Source: Metabacillus crassostreae | Lineage (GTDB): Bacteria > Bacillota > Bacilli > Bacillales > Bacillaceae | Direction: 5' to 3' | Length of the DNA: 64,000 nt | NCBI RefSeq assembly: GCF_016908395.1 | Contig: NZ_JAFBDU010000002.1 | Location: 434,001-498,000, forward strand | Shown here: piece by piece, positions 53,549 through 62,573 of the stretch | Layout: the number at the start of each line of letters is the position of its first letter | Position numbering within the stretch: the stretch's first letter is position 1 | Notes under the pieces: model-generated | Databases searched by the model: none | Seen by the model: the letters and a program-made list of their open reading frames with translations, nothing else | Told to the model about the DNA's origin: nothing | Made by a program: the position numbers and the translations under genes

Positions 53549-53722
53549 ATGAAGGTTACTGGATTAATTCTAGGAACAATTGTATTTATCGGATTATTAT
53601 TTTTAAACGTATTAGGACTAATGAATCTTTTACCTTTGTATATTACTTCGCCTTTATTGTTTATTGCGATATTCATTATCCTTTATATAGTAAACCATCG
53701 AAAAACATTTAAAGGCTTTTAG
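53549..53722 (+). CDS. Small two-helix membrane protein
   Basis: A 57-aa protein with two hydrophobic helices (about 4-28 and 33-49) and a basic end (NHRKTFKGF). The ribosome site GGGAGGG precedes ATG 53549, and a strong terminator follows. It lies between pepF and roxS/spxH, the place of yizD in B. subtilis (a gene of similar size), but similarity to YizD cannot be confirmed here. Confidence 0.7.
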   Translation: MKVTGLILGTIVFIGLLFLNVLGLMNLLPLYITSPLLFIAIFIILYIVNHRKTFKGF

Positions 53723-53748
53723 CAGCCATCACACCTAAAAGGATACAT

Positions 53749-53784
53749 AAAAGGGAATGCGATAGTAACTCCGCATTCCCTTTT
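53749..53784. terminator. Bidirectional terminator at pepF end
   Basis: AAAAGGGAATGCG / CGCATTCCCTTTT, between the small plus-strand gene and converging pepF. Confidence 0.9.
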
Positions 53785-53787
53785 ACA

Positions 53788-55716
53788 TTATGCATTTATT
53801 TTAGATAGCAATTCTTCCATTTCATTTAACTTTTCTTCAAATACTTTGCAAGCTTCTTCGATTGGTGTTGAAGATGTCATATCAACCCCAGCCTTCTTCA
53901 ACACTTCGATTGGGTAGTCAGAGCTACCTGCTTTTAAGAATTCAAGATAACGATCAACAGCTGGTTGACCTTCTTCTAATATTTGATTACTTAGTGCTGT
54001 TGCTGCACTATAACCTGTTGCATATTGATAAACATAATAGTTGTAATAGAAATGAGGTATTCTTGCCCATTCTAGACCGATTTCTTCGTCTACAACAATA
54101 TCTTCACCAAAATACTTCTTGTTTAAGTCATAATACGTTTTGGTTAATAACTCAGGTGTCAGAGGTTCACCGTCTTGTGCTTTTTGATGAATGATGTGCT
54201 CAAATTCAGCAAACATTGTTTGACGGAAAACTGTTCCTCTGAAGCCTTCAAGGAAATGATTTAAAAGATATAGGCGTTTTTTCTCATCTTCAATTGTATT
54301 CAATAAGTAGTGGTTTAATAGAGCTTCATTACAAGTTGAAGCTACTTCAGCCACAAATATTGAATAATTGCCATAAGGATATGGTTGTTCTTTACGTGTA
54401 TAGTAGCTATGAACGGAATGACCGAATTCATGTGCTAATGTAAATAAATTATTCACATTATCCTGCCAGTTCATAAGGATATATGGATTTGTACCATAAG
54501 TACCAGATGAGTAGGCACCACTTCGTTTTCCTTTATTCTCATGAACATCTACCCAGCGATTTTCAAAGCCTTCTTTTAAAATGGAAATATAATCATCACC
54601 TAAAGGTTCGAGACCTTTTAAGATATAGTCTTTTGCTTCATCATAAGATACTTCCATTTTCACATCTTTAATTAGTGGAGTGTACAGATCATACATATGA
54701 ACTTCATCAAGCTTTAAAACTTCTTTGCGAAGCTTTACATAACGTTGTAATAAATCAAGATTATCATGAACCGTACTGATTAGATTATCATAAACAGCTT
54801 CAGGGATATTATCACTACTTAGTGCTGCTTGTCTTGCAGAGTCATAATTACGTACCTTTGCACTGAAATTGTCTTTTTTAACAGTTCCACTTAGTGTACT
54901 TGCAAATGTATTTTTAAAGCTGCCATATTTGTCGTATACAGCTTTAAATGCTTCTTCACGCACTCTGCGATCTTCACTTTCTAAAAAGCGAACATAGCGG
55001 CCATGTGTGATTTCTACTTCTTCCCCATTTTCATCTTTTATTGTCGGAAATGTTAAGTCAGCATTATTCAGCATGCCAAATGTATTACTAGATGAACCTA
55101 GTACTTCTGAAGCTTCCGCTAGCAGCTCTTCTTTTTCTGCAGAAAGTACATGTGGTCTTTGACGGTTAATTTCATCAAGCGCATGCTCATAGAGCTTTAA
55201 TCCTTCGTTTTCTTCTACGAAATTTTTAATCTTCGTTTCATCAATTGCTAAGATTTCTGGAACAATATATGAACTTAAGCTCGCTGCTTGGGTATATAAG
55301 TTTCTTGCACGATCATTTAATGCCTGATATGTAGAATTAGTTGTGTCTTGATCATATCTCATATGTGCATACGTATATAATTTGCCTAAACGCTCCATCA
55401 CTTCATCTTGATAAGTAAGTGCGTCTAACAATGTGTTCGCACTTTCACCAAGCTTTCCTTTGTATTCAGCTAATTTAGGTAAAGAAGCTTTCACTTCTTC
55501 ATATTCTTTCTCCCATGCTTCATCTGTTGAAAAAATATCTTCTAATCTCCAAGTATCCTCGGTTTTAATTTCATTTCTAGAAGGTAATTTTTTCACAGCA
55601 GTTTGTTCTGACATTTCTCTTCCCCCTTTTGAAATATTTGCAAATGCGGAGCTCGAATTCATTGATTGAAAAATTGTAAATACTGTGATGAGTAATAGAA
55701 TTTTTTTGTTCTTCAT
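53788..55716 (-). CDS. pepF: Oligoendopeptidase F with in-frame signal peptide
   Basis: M3-family zinc peptidase that digests oligopeptides. The active site HEFGHSVHS (HExxH) and the downstream EVAST glutamate are present. Two starts are well supported. ATG 55716 follows AAGGAGGAAGG and gives 642 aa with a clear signal peptide (MKNKKILLLITVFTIFQ ... SSSAFA). ATG 55614 follows AAGGGGGAAG and gives the usual cytosolic form of 608 aa (MSEQTAVKKLPS). B. subtilis PepF is about 609 aa and lacks the extension. The longer form is listed; both may be made. MFMRRK at 55752 has no ribosome site. Confidence 0.93.
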   Translation of the reverse strand: MKNKKILLLITVFTIFQSMNSSSAFANISKGGREMSEQTAVKKLPSRNEIKTEDTWRLEDIFSTDEAWEKEYEEVKASLPKLAEYKGKLGESANTLLDALTYQDEVMERLGKLYTYAHMRYDQDTTNSTYQALNDRARNLYTQAASLSSYIVPEILAIDETKIKNFVEENEGLKLYEHALDEINRQRPHVLSAEKEELLAEASEVLGSSSNTFGMLNNADLTFPTIKDENGEEVEITHGRYVRFLESEDRRVREEAFKAVYDKYGSFKNTFASTLSGTVKKDNFSAKVRNYDSARQAALSSDNIPEAVYDNLISTVHDNLDLLQRYVKLRKEVLKLDEVHMYDLYTPLIKDVKMEVSYDEAKDYILKGLEPLGDDYISILKEGFENRWVDVHENKGKRSGAYSSGTYGTNPYILMNWQDNVNNLFTLAHEFGHSVHSYYTRKEQPYPYGNYSIFVAEVASTCNEALLNHYLLNTIEDEKKRLYLLNHFLEGFRGTVFRQTMFAEFEHIIHQKAQDGEPLTPELLTKTYYDLNKKYFGEDIVVDEEIGLEWARIPHFYYNYYVYQYATGYSAATALSNQILEEGQPAVDRYLEFLKAGSSDYPIEVLKKAGVDMTSSTPIEEACKVFEEKLNEMEELLSKINA

Positions 55717-55751
55717 ATCCTTCCTCCTTGATTTCTTTCTCCGCATGAACA

Positions 55752-55925
55752 TTAGAAATCTTGCTCGGTAAAATCAAATGGATTGATTGAAGGATATGAA
55801 CTTTCATCACTACCTCTATCTTCACCCTGCACAGCTTCTTTTGTCAAATAGTAAGCAGTAGCACCTACGCCTAACATGGATGCAGTCAAAAGCAGAGTAT
55901 TACGTTTACGTTTCTTATTAAACAT
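55752..55925 (-). CDS. Small single-span hypothetical protein
   Basis: The 57 aa start at ATG 55925 (GAGGTGATC). A basic start (MFNKKRKRN) is followed by one helix (TLLLTASMLGVGATAYYL) and an acidic tail (SINPFDFTEQDF). The layout is like that of the 91-aa protein at 14059-14334. It lies between coiA and pepF. Unrecognised. Confidence 0.6.
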   Translation of the reverse strand: MFNKKRKRNTLLLTASMLGVGATAYYLTKEAVQGEDRGSDESSYPSINPFDFTEQDF

Positions 55926-55992
55926 ATGATCACCTCTTGTTGTTAATATCTCCCTATTAATTTGTTCAAAAAAACATTTGTTATTCATTTGT

Positions 55993-57189
55993 CTATAACA
56001 ACTTGAATTTAGACAATAATTCCTGATCACTTTTTAAAAGCTCTTCGGTTTTACTTTTCCAGACCATATGTTTTTCCTTAATAAATGTATTTGTTTCACT
56101 TCTTTTGATGATAGACATTTGACATAGCTTCAATAAATAGCTTTTGATCACATAGGAGTAATGAAGATTTTTATGCAGTAGACGTCTAATCGTTATTAGC
56201 CCTGCTTTAATTTTAGTATCGATAAAATAATACACATCGCGAAAGCTAAAATGAGCTCCTAACCTAAGTTGATCAATAAAAATCAATATCCAGCTCTGCC
56301 AAATAAAAACGGGTGACTCTATCAAGTAGTTTGTTGGCAGTGGAAGAAATGCCAGCGTTGGTAAAGAGGAAAGCGGGAGCTGCTTTGTTTTATACAAAAA
56401 GATATTTAATGCATTTGTTTGCTTTGTTTTAAGTTGTGAGGAGTGAAGACGGAAGCTCTTTATTTTATTAACCCATGCTTGGATAAGCTGTTCAGTAGGA
56501 TACATGTCACGAAATAGCTGGGATAAAGAGAGTGAATACAGTGGAGTGTGTGTTGCTTGTGCAATGATTGATCTTTGGGAGAATGGGATAATATTTTGTA
56601 GCATAATAAGCATTTTCTGTTCAGAACAATATGCAATAATAGTAGGTGGTTTGTTTTGCTTATGAATATGTAGAAATAGCCACTGAAAGCCTGTTAATTG
56701 AAATGAGAGAGGTCCTGATCTTTTAATAGAACTGGCTCCTAGTATCCATAAATCATCAATCCCTGCTTTTTGAAATTCTCTTGATCTTTTTGTAATAACC
56801 TGATGATCTATTTTGGCACATTGAAATTCTATAGCCATTTGCTTTTGTTGATGTATGATCAAAAGATCTGGCCTTTGTTTTATGCTCTCTATAAAGTATT
56901 CTAGCTTAACTGAAGATATAGAGTCTTGTTTATCTAACCAATGAAACAAATCATATTTACCTTTACGGTGATACTCACTTTCAGCACCACCTTCCAATAA
57001 AGAACAACCAGTTAATTTCTTATGCGCAAAATGTGATGTGATCACCGTACCAATTTTTAAATCTAATTCACTAGAACATACTGGGCAAATAAACCGAGAT
57101 CTTTCCCTCAGCTGTTTTAATATAGCATGTGACCATCTTTTCTCAGCAAGATTCACTTTGTTACCATCTTGATCGAGTGCAATAAACAC
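55993..57189 (-). CDS. coiA: Competence protein CoiA
   Basis: DNA-processing protein required for transformation, 398 aa from GTG 57189, which follows GGGAGGAG by seven bases; ATG codons at 57207 and 57234 precede or include that site. The N-terminus carries a zinc motif C35, C38, H53, H56 (CPVC...HFAH). A PD-(D/E)xK nuclease-like core follows, with D108 (RPDLLI) and E121-x-Q123 (IEFQ). The C-terminal helical part is poorly conserved. Next to mecA and pepF as in B. subtilis. Confidence 0.9.
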   Translation of the reverse strand: MFIALDQDGNKVNLAEKRWSHAILKQLRERSRFICPVCSSELDLKIGTVITSHFAHKKLTGCSLLEGGAESEYHRKGKYDLFHWLDKQDSISSVKLEYFIESIKQRPDLLIIHQQKQMAIEFQCAKIDHQVITKRSREFQKAGIDDLWILGASSIKRSGPLSFQLTGFQWLFLHIHKQNKPPTIIAYCSEQKMLIMLQNIIPFSQRSIIAQATHTPLYSLSLSQLFRDMYPTEQLIQAWVNKIKSFRLHSSQLKTKQTNALNIFLYKTKQLPLSSLPTLAFLPLPTNYLIESPVFIWQSWILIFIDQLRLGAHFSFRDVYYFIDTKIKAGLITIRRLLHKNLHYSYVIKSYLLKLCQMSIIKRSETNTFIKEKHMVWKSKTEELLKSDQELLSKFKLL

Positions 57190-57319
57190 ATAATCTCCTC
57201 CCTTCATTTCTTTTATTATCTTGATTTTTTTCAATTAATCAAAACATTAAAAATGAAAGTTGAGCTGACTAAATTAAATTATAGTAAATAAAATCATTTC
57301 CTTTTTGAAAATCCATAAA

Positions 57320-57350
57320 TGCAAATACCCCAACAAATGATATGTTGGGG
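57320..57350 (-). terminator. Terminator of cls
   Basis: CCCCAACA-TATCATT-TGTTGGGG on the minus strand followed by TATTTGCATTT, 14 bp past the stop codon. Confidence 0.75.
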
Positions 57351-57363
57351 TTACCACTCTCTT

Positions 57364-58875
57364 CTACAGCATTGGAGACATTAACCGGGCAGTTGATTCA
57401 AATAGCTTCTTCATTATTGACCTTTTGGAAAACTCATCCATAATTATTTCCCTAGATTCATCAATGTCCTTTATATACTCATTTACCAATGTTTGTGTAC
57501 TTCCTGTTCGATACAGAAAAGCATTCACCTCGAAATTCAAATGAAAGCTTCTCATATCCATATTAGCGGTACCGATTGAAGCTAGCTCATAGTCTACAAT
57601 TACAATTTTACTATGCATAAATCCCTTTTCATATTCATATACCTTTGCACCAGCATCAAGCAGCTCTGGAAAATATGATCTTGAAGCATAGTACACAATC
57701 TTTTTATCAGGTCTTTTTGGCACCATTAATCGAACATCGATTCCACTAAGTGCCGCAACCTTTAGTGCACTTAAGATATCTTCATCAGGAACAAAATAGG
57801 GAGATGCAATCCAGACTGACTCTTTAGCGGAAACAATCATTGAAAAGAATAAATTCTTAATCACATCCCACTTATTATCTGGACCTCCAGCAATTAGCTG
57901 AACACCTCCAGTTTCTTCTATTTCTACAGCTGGTGAAGATAAATATGTATCAGATAAAAGCTTCTTATCAGTCATATAGTACCAATCTTGTAAAAAGATC
58001 ATTTGAAGAGTTCTTACTGCCTCACCTTTTACTAGTAAGTGGGTATCACGCCAATAACCAAAATAACTGTCCTTACCAAGATACTCATCACCAACATTTA
58101 AGCCGCCTACAAAGCCAACTGCCCCATCAATAACAATAATCTTCCGATGATTACGAAAGTTAATTTTATTATTTAAAAACGGGATTTTCACAGGTAAAAA
58201 AGATACTGTTTCAATTCCAGCATTTTTCATATCTTTTATAAAATCTTTAGAAAGCTTCCAACATCCAACAGCATCATATAAAAATCTAACCTCAACTCCG
58301 GCTTTTGCTTTTTCAATTAAGAGATTCTTCAGTTCTTGGCCAACTTCATCATTTCTAACAATGTAATATTCAAGATGAATATGCTGCTTCGCTCTCTTTA
58401 ATTCCTGAAAAATATGCTCAAAAGTCTCATTCCCATCAGTGAGTGCTTTTGTTTTTGTAGCAAATGATATTGGACTATGTCCTAACCGATGTGCTAGCTT
58501 AAATAATAATTGCTGGTGGTTACCCATATGATTTATTTTATCTTGATATGAGCTTTGATTACCTTCAATTTCTAAAAAAGCTTTTTCATCTGTTAATGCT
58601 TTCTTTTCAAATAATCTTCTCTTCTTAATGTTTCTCCCAAAAAATAAATAAAAGAAAAAACCTACCAATGGAAATCCACCAAGTACAACCAACCATGTAA
58701 TTGTATGTGAGGGATGACGATTTTCAAGAAAGATAACGATACAGATAAAGATAATAGACAGTGTGAAAAGCACACTGAATGTACCAACAATCCAATCTCC
58801 CCATAGGTTTTTTGTTATTAAAATAATGGAAGCAATTACTGTAATAAATAATAGTAAACGGAATGTATACCTCAT
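57364..58875 (-). CDS. cls: Cardiolipin synthase
   Basis: Phospholipase D-superfamily enzyme that joins two phosphatidylglycerols into cardiolipin. The 503 aa have two N-terminal membrane helices (about 5-25 and 30-50) and two HKD motifs, HRKIIVIDGAVGFVGGLN (about 235) and HSKIVIVDYELASIGTANMD (about 417). Length is standard for ClsA. One of several Cls paralogues is usual in Bacillus; I do not recall one at this place in B. subtilis. Confidence 0.94.
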   Translation of the reverse strand: MRYTFRLLLFITVIASIILITKNLWGDWIVGTFSVLFTLSIIFICIVIFLENRHPSHTITWLVVLGGFPLVGFFFYLFFGRNIKKRRLFEKKALTDEKAFLEIEGNQSSYQDKINHMGNHQQLLFKLAHRLGHSPISFATKTKALTDGNETFEHIFQELKRAKQHIHLEYYIVRNDEVGQELKNLLIEKAKAGVEVRFLYDAVGCWKLSKDFIKDMKNAGIETVSFLPVKIPFLNNKINFRNHRKIIVIDGAVGFVGGLNVGDEYLGKDSYFGYWRDTHLLVKGEAVRTLQMIFLQDWYYMTDKKLLSDTYLSSPAVEIEETGGVQLIAGGPDNKWDVIKNLFFSMIVSAKESVWIASPYFVPDEDILSALKVAALSGIDVRLMVPKRPDKKIVYYASRSYFPELLDAGAKVYEYEKGFMHSKIVIVDYELASIGTANMDMRSFHLNFEVNAFLYRTGSTQTLVNEYIKDIDESREIIMDEFSKRSIMKKLFESTARLMSPML

Positions 58876-59222
58876 ACTTTTTCACCTTACTTTATTTTTA
58901 GTCTTACTTCCCTTTTTATCTCTTCCTTAAACTTTGTCGCATTTAACACATCAAAGTAGACAGCACGGTATAAAGCATGGTGATATTCTTTTTTCACATT
59001 CTTGGACAATTTATTCTAAATTTATTTTTTCCATCACATTAAGATTAGAAGTTAGATCTTTATTTATAAAAATTTGTCCTCAGATAGTAAATAACAATAA
59101 CATCTCCCATGTTCAAAAAAAAATACCGATCCATTTAGAAATCGGCTATAGTATAAAGTATATTTATTTTAGTGAAAACGTTTCTCGTTTTTTAAATACT
59201 TTGTAAAAGTCTCACAAAGATA
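58876..59222. other. Intergenic stretch between cls and mecA
   Basis: AT-rich, no supported gene or RNA. A plus-strand frame (58934-59206) has no ribosome site and is rejected. Confidence 0.4.
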
Positions 59223-59894
59223 TTATGAAAAATGCTTCTTAATTACGGTTAGTGCATGATCTTTTGCGATTAAATTACCATACTCCTCAAGACGGTGAAT
59301 CGTTACTCTTGATTCCTGTCCGTATTCAAGGATTATACTTAATGTATTTTCAATTTCCTCATCACTAACTTCATCTTCAAACTCTACATAAACATAGTAG
59401 TTTTTATCTAGAGAATATAAATGATTCGTCATACCTGCTAACAACGAATATTTAGCTAGAGAAATAACATTTTCGAAATCATTAAATTTAATAACAAATT
59501 GAAGCTGCTGCTCTAACTCTTCTATTTGTTCATCCTTTGAATCACTGGACTTATTAAAATGGTGATCTAACAAGGATTCAATATTCTCATCTACTGGAAG
59601 CTCTTTCAACTTTTCATCTGAAATTGGAAGCTCGAGCTTTTGGCCATCCTTTGAAACCTGTGCCTTTGTTACAATAACTTCAAGACCTTTATCTAGTGCT
59701 TGAACTTGAATCCAGAGTGGACCTTCAACCATGAATTCTTCCTCTTCATGTACTTCATCCATCATTTCCCAGAAAAGTTCTTCACTACGATCTCGATTGT
59801 ACCAAATTTCCTCACGATCAAATCCACGCTCTTCTATATCCATATACGAAATATAAAACTTTACAGTATTATCGTTAATACGTTCGATTTCCAT
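59223..59894 (-). CDS. mecA: Adaptor protein MecA
   Basis: Adaptor of the ClpCP protease that targets ComK, Spx and others. The 223 aa have the N-terminal target-binding domain (MEIERINDNTVKFYISYMDI), an acidic linker (about 75-135) and the C-terminal ClpC-binding domain (about 140-223), with FNDFENVISLAKYSL. GGGAAGG ribosome site. In the same window as coiA, spx and spxH. Confidence 0.94.
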   Translation of the reverse strand: MEIERINDNTVKFYISYMDIEERGFDREEIWYNRDRSEELFWEMMDEVHEEEEFMVEGPLWIQVQALDKGLEVIVTKAQVSKDGQKLELPISDEKLKELPVDENIESLLDHHFNKSSDSKDEQIEELEQQLQFVIKFNDFENVISLAKYSLLAGMTNHLYSLDKNYYVYVEFEDEVSDEEIENTLSIILEYGQESRVTIHRLEEYGNLIAKDHALTVIKKHFS

Positions 59895-60234
59895 TTCTCA
59901 ACCTTCCCTTCTGTATAAGATGTTGAAGGGACAACCCCCCTCTAAAAGGTAGTTGTACTTTACTACACTTTACCCAATCATGTAAAGATTTAATCAATGG
60001 TAAAGTGAGTTTCAGCATCCCTAAATAGTAGATCATCTGCTGAGCTATAAAAAAACCTTCAAGTATGAAGCAATCTTGTACTCCTATTTTATGATAAAAA
60101 GGTCGTAAATGAAATAAAAAAACTCTGAATTTATAAAAACAGTTGTTTTACCTATATGATTTCTCCATCATAATTTATGATTACTCTCATATAATTGTAC
60201 GAGCAGTGAAAAAGCTGAAAGAGGGTATAACTTT
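59895..60234. other. Intergenic stretch between mecA and the TerC-family gene
   Basis: Divergent promoters are expected here. A TATAAT occurs at about 60191, 45 bp before the TerC-family start. No Mn2+ (yybP-ykoY) riboswitch was recognised. Confidence 0.45.
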
Positions 60235-60912
60235 ATGGAACAAGATTTTTTACTATCACTATTGGTTATAATAGGAATTGATCTCGTACTTGGCGCAGAT
60301 AATGCAGTTGTAATCGCAATGGCATGTCGAAACTTACCTGTTATTCAGCGGAACAAAGCGATTATATTTGGTACTGTACTGGCAATTGTTATAAGAATAC
60401 TCATTACTTTAATTGCTGTGTATTTATTAAATGTACCATTTCTACAGTTAATTGGAGGAATTTTCCTTCTATATATTGCTTTCCATCTCATTGTAGGAAA
60501 AGACGATGATTCTAATAAAATAAAAAGTCACTCTTCTTTATGGAAAGCTGTACAAACCATTGTTGTAGCAGATTTATTAATGGGCTTTGATAACGTAGTT
60601 GCCGTAGCTGGAGCTGCACAGGGGCACATGTTACTTGTTGCTATAGGTTTATTCATCTCAATTCCAATTATTATTTGGGGAAGTAAATTGATCCTTGTAT
60701 TATTAACAAGATATTCTATTCTGATATATGTCGGAGGAGGATTATTATCATTTACTGCTGGAAAGATGATGGTAGGTGAGCATAAACTACAATCATTATT
60801 TATGACACATCAATACTTAGCATATAGTTTACCATTTTTAACAACAGCATTTGTGCTTTTTGCAGGTATCCTATATCAACAACTAATAAATCTACAAGCA
60901 ACTAATAAATAA
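60235..60912 (+). CDS. yjbE: TerC family integral membrane protein (YjbE-like)
   Basis: The 225 aa have about seven membrane helices and the TerC signatures DLVLGADNAVVIAMA (about 16-30) and VVADLLMGFDNVVAVAGAA (about 112-130), with the paired acidic residues of a probable metal path. TerC proteins are linked to manganese export to enzymes of the secretion path. Gene order beside spx and mecA matches yjbE. AAAGAGGG ribosome site. Confidence 0.9.
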   Translation: MEQDFLLSLLVIIGIDLVLGADNAVVIAMACRNLPVIQRNKAIIFGTVLAIVIRILITLIAVYLLNVPFLQLIGGIFLLYIAFHLIVGKDDDSNKIKSHSSLWKAVQTIVVADLLMGFDNVVAVAGAAQGHMLLVAIGLFISIPIIIWGSKLILVLLTRYSILIYVGGGLLSFTAGKMMVGEHKLQSLFMTHQYLAYSLPFLTTAFVLFAGILYQQLINLQATNK

Positions 60913-60967
60913 ACACATATTACTTATTGACAATAGCCCTTTTCCCATTAAGAAACTATATAAAATA

Positions 60968-61005
60968 TGAAAAAGGCAGACTCTTTTATAAGAATTTGCC
61001 TTTTC
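60968..61005. terminator. Bidirectional terminator between yjbE and spx
   Basis: AAAAGGCA...TGCCTTTT with inner CTCTT/AAGA pairing. Confidence 0.75.
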
Positions 61006-61011
61006 TACTAG

Positions 61012-61407
61012 TTAATTCACTAAACGTTGAGCTTCTCTTAATTGATAAGTACGAACACGACGTGGTAGGAAACGACGAATCTCATCTTCATTATATCCTA
61101 CTTGTAGTCTTTTCTCGTCGATAATAATTGGACGACGTAGAAGACCAGGATTTTCTTGAATTAAGTTATATAAATCTTGTAAAGGTAATGTTTCTAAGTT
61201 TATATTTAACTTTTGGAAAATTTTTGAACGAGTCGAGATAATTTCATCTGTTCCATCTTCAGTCATTCTCAAAATTTCTTTTATTTCTTGAATTGTTAAA
61301 GGTTCAGAGAAGATATTTCGCTCAATATATGGAATGTCGTGTTCTTCTAACCAAGCTTTAGCTTTTCTACATGAAGTACAACTTGGTGACGTATATAGTG
61401 TAACCAT
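61012..61407 (-). CDS. spx: Transcriptional regulator Spx
   Basis: ArsC-like protein that binds the RNA polymerase alpha subunit and redirects transcription under disulfide stress. The 131 aa have the redox switch C10-x2-C13 (SCTSCRKA) and the conserved RRPIII loop (about 91-96). Its level is set by ClpXP with SpxH, encoded at 51.4 kb, and MecA/ClpCP is encoded at 59.2 kb. Length and C-terminus (REAQRLVN) are typical, so the protein should be degradable. Confidence 0.96.
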   Translation of the reverse strand: MVTLYTSPSCTSCRKAKAWLEEHDIPYIERNIFSEPLTIQEIKEILRMTEDGTDEIISTRSKIFQKLNINLETLPLQDLYNLIQENPGLLRRPIIIDEKRLQVGYNEDEIRRFLPRRVRTYQLREAQRLVN

Positions 61408-61686
61408 TATCCTTCACTCCTCTAATTATAGAATGAGTTTTCATAAAGAAAAGTATATAAAATTGAAATTACTTTAAATAAGAAATCTCTAAATTGATTA
61501 TACTATAAAAAAGTAAGTATGCATATAGATTTTATGTTAAAAGTATGACAAATCGATTACAATACTAATTCACTTAAGTAAATCAACGTTTGACTACATA
61601 GTCATTTTTTTGTCTTTTTAGTCAAAATTAAGGAAAATAGATCAAATTTTGTCTTTCCATTGTCAATTACCATCACATTTTCTCAA

Positions 61687-62271
61687 TTAACTTAATCCTT
61701 TAAATAGGTCATTATTATCATTCTTAGAGTCAGTATTAATTGTTAATACATCATCAACTGGCTGATATGAATCGCCGTAAAGCTCTTTATCCTTAAAGGT
61801 ATGGATGAGTTTATATGTTTGTTTCATTGCATCATAAACCTGTTCTTCTGATTCATTATTTGGGGCCCAATAAAGAATTTCCATTTTATTTACTTCATTT
61901 GTTGCAAGAGATCGACGTTCATAGCCTATCGAAGTAGCATGCTTAAAGCCTTCTCTTTGATAAAACTTCAATCGTTTTTCTGAGTCAGTATCTTCATAAT
62001 TAACTGGTTCTACTTCTAAAATAATTGGCTTTCTCTTTTTCTTGAGCTTATCAATTAATTTGTTTCCTAGCCCTTCTCCACGTGCGTCTTTTGAGACAAA
62101 AATATAATCAATAAACACAAAGTCATCAAGTTCTACATACATCATTACATGATGCTTACCTTCATCTTTATGGTATATATCTCCCTTTTCCTTAAGTAAA
62201 ACCTCTAAGTGTTCCTTAGACTTCATTTCTTCTATGGGAAAATACTGATTGAGTTTTTCATACCAATTCAT
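61687..62271 (-). CDS. yjbC: GNAT family acetyltransferase YjbC
   Basis: The 194 aa have a GNAT domain with the acetyl-CoA loop KDARGEGLGNKLIDKLKKK (about 62-80) and FYQREGFKHA. It lies upstream of spx in the same direction, as in the B. subtilis yjbC-spx pair, where stress promoters serve both. Substrate unknown. A 280-bp gap before spx leaves room for spx's own promoters. Confidence 0.9.
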   Translation of the reverse strand: MNWYEKLNQYFPIEEMKSKEHLEVLLKEKGDIYHKDEGKHHVMMYVELDDFVFIDYIFVSKDARGEGLGNKLIDKLKKKRKPIILEVEPVNYEDTDSEKRLKFYQREGFKHATSIGYERRSLATNEVNKMEILYWAPNNESEEQVYDAMKQTYKLIHTFKDKELYGDSYQPVDDVLTINTDSKNDNNDLFKGLS

Positions 62272-62511
62272 TGATCTACTCCCTTTTTTGAATTTACACT
62301 ACTAAGTTCTCCCACAATTATGTATACCCTGCTTTTTTAAGAATTAAACTTGGTAAATTTTTATTTTGGCTCTGTTTTATTGTGGTCAAGATTTTCATTA
62401 CTGACATTACCATCCTATTTGACTAAGTAGGATAAACCTTTGTATATAATATTCTTCTATATAATTTTTGACACTAAGTCATATTAATTCTAAACACCAA
62501 GAAATGAAGAT

Positions 62512-62550
62512 AAAAATAAAACGCTTGGGCTTTGAACGACCCAAACGCGT
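62512..62550 (-). terminator. Terminator of the DUF4015 gene
   Basis: ACGC-TTGGG...CCCAA-GCGT hairpin followed on the minus strand by TTTTATTTT. Confidence 0.7.
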
Positions 62551-62573
62551 ATATATATTCTTACTATTTATTT

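Noticed and set aside
59895-60234. Possible Mn2+ riboswitch before the TerC-family gene
   Set aside because: No yybP-ykoY core motifs were found, although such genes often have one.
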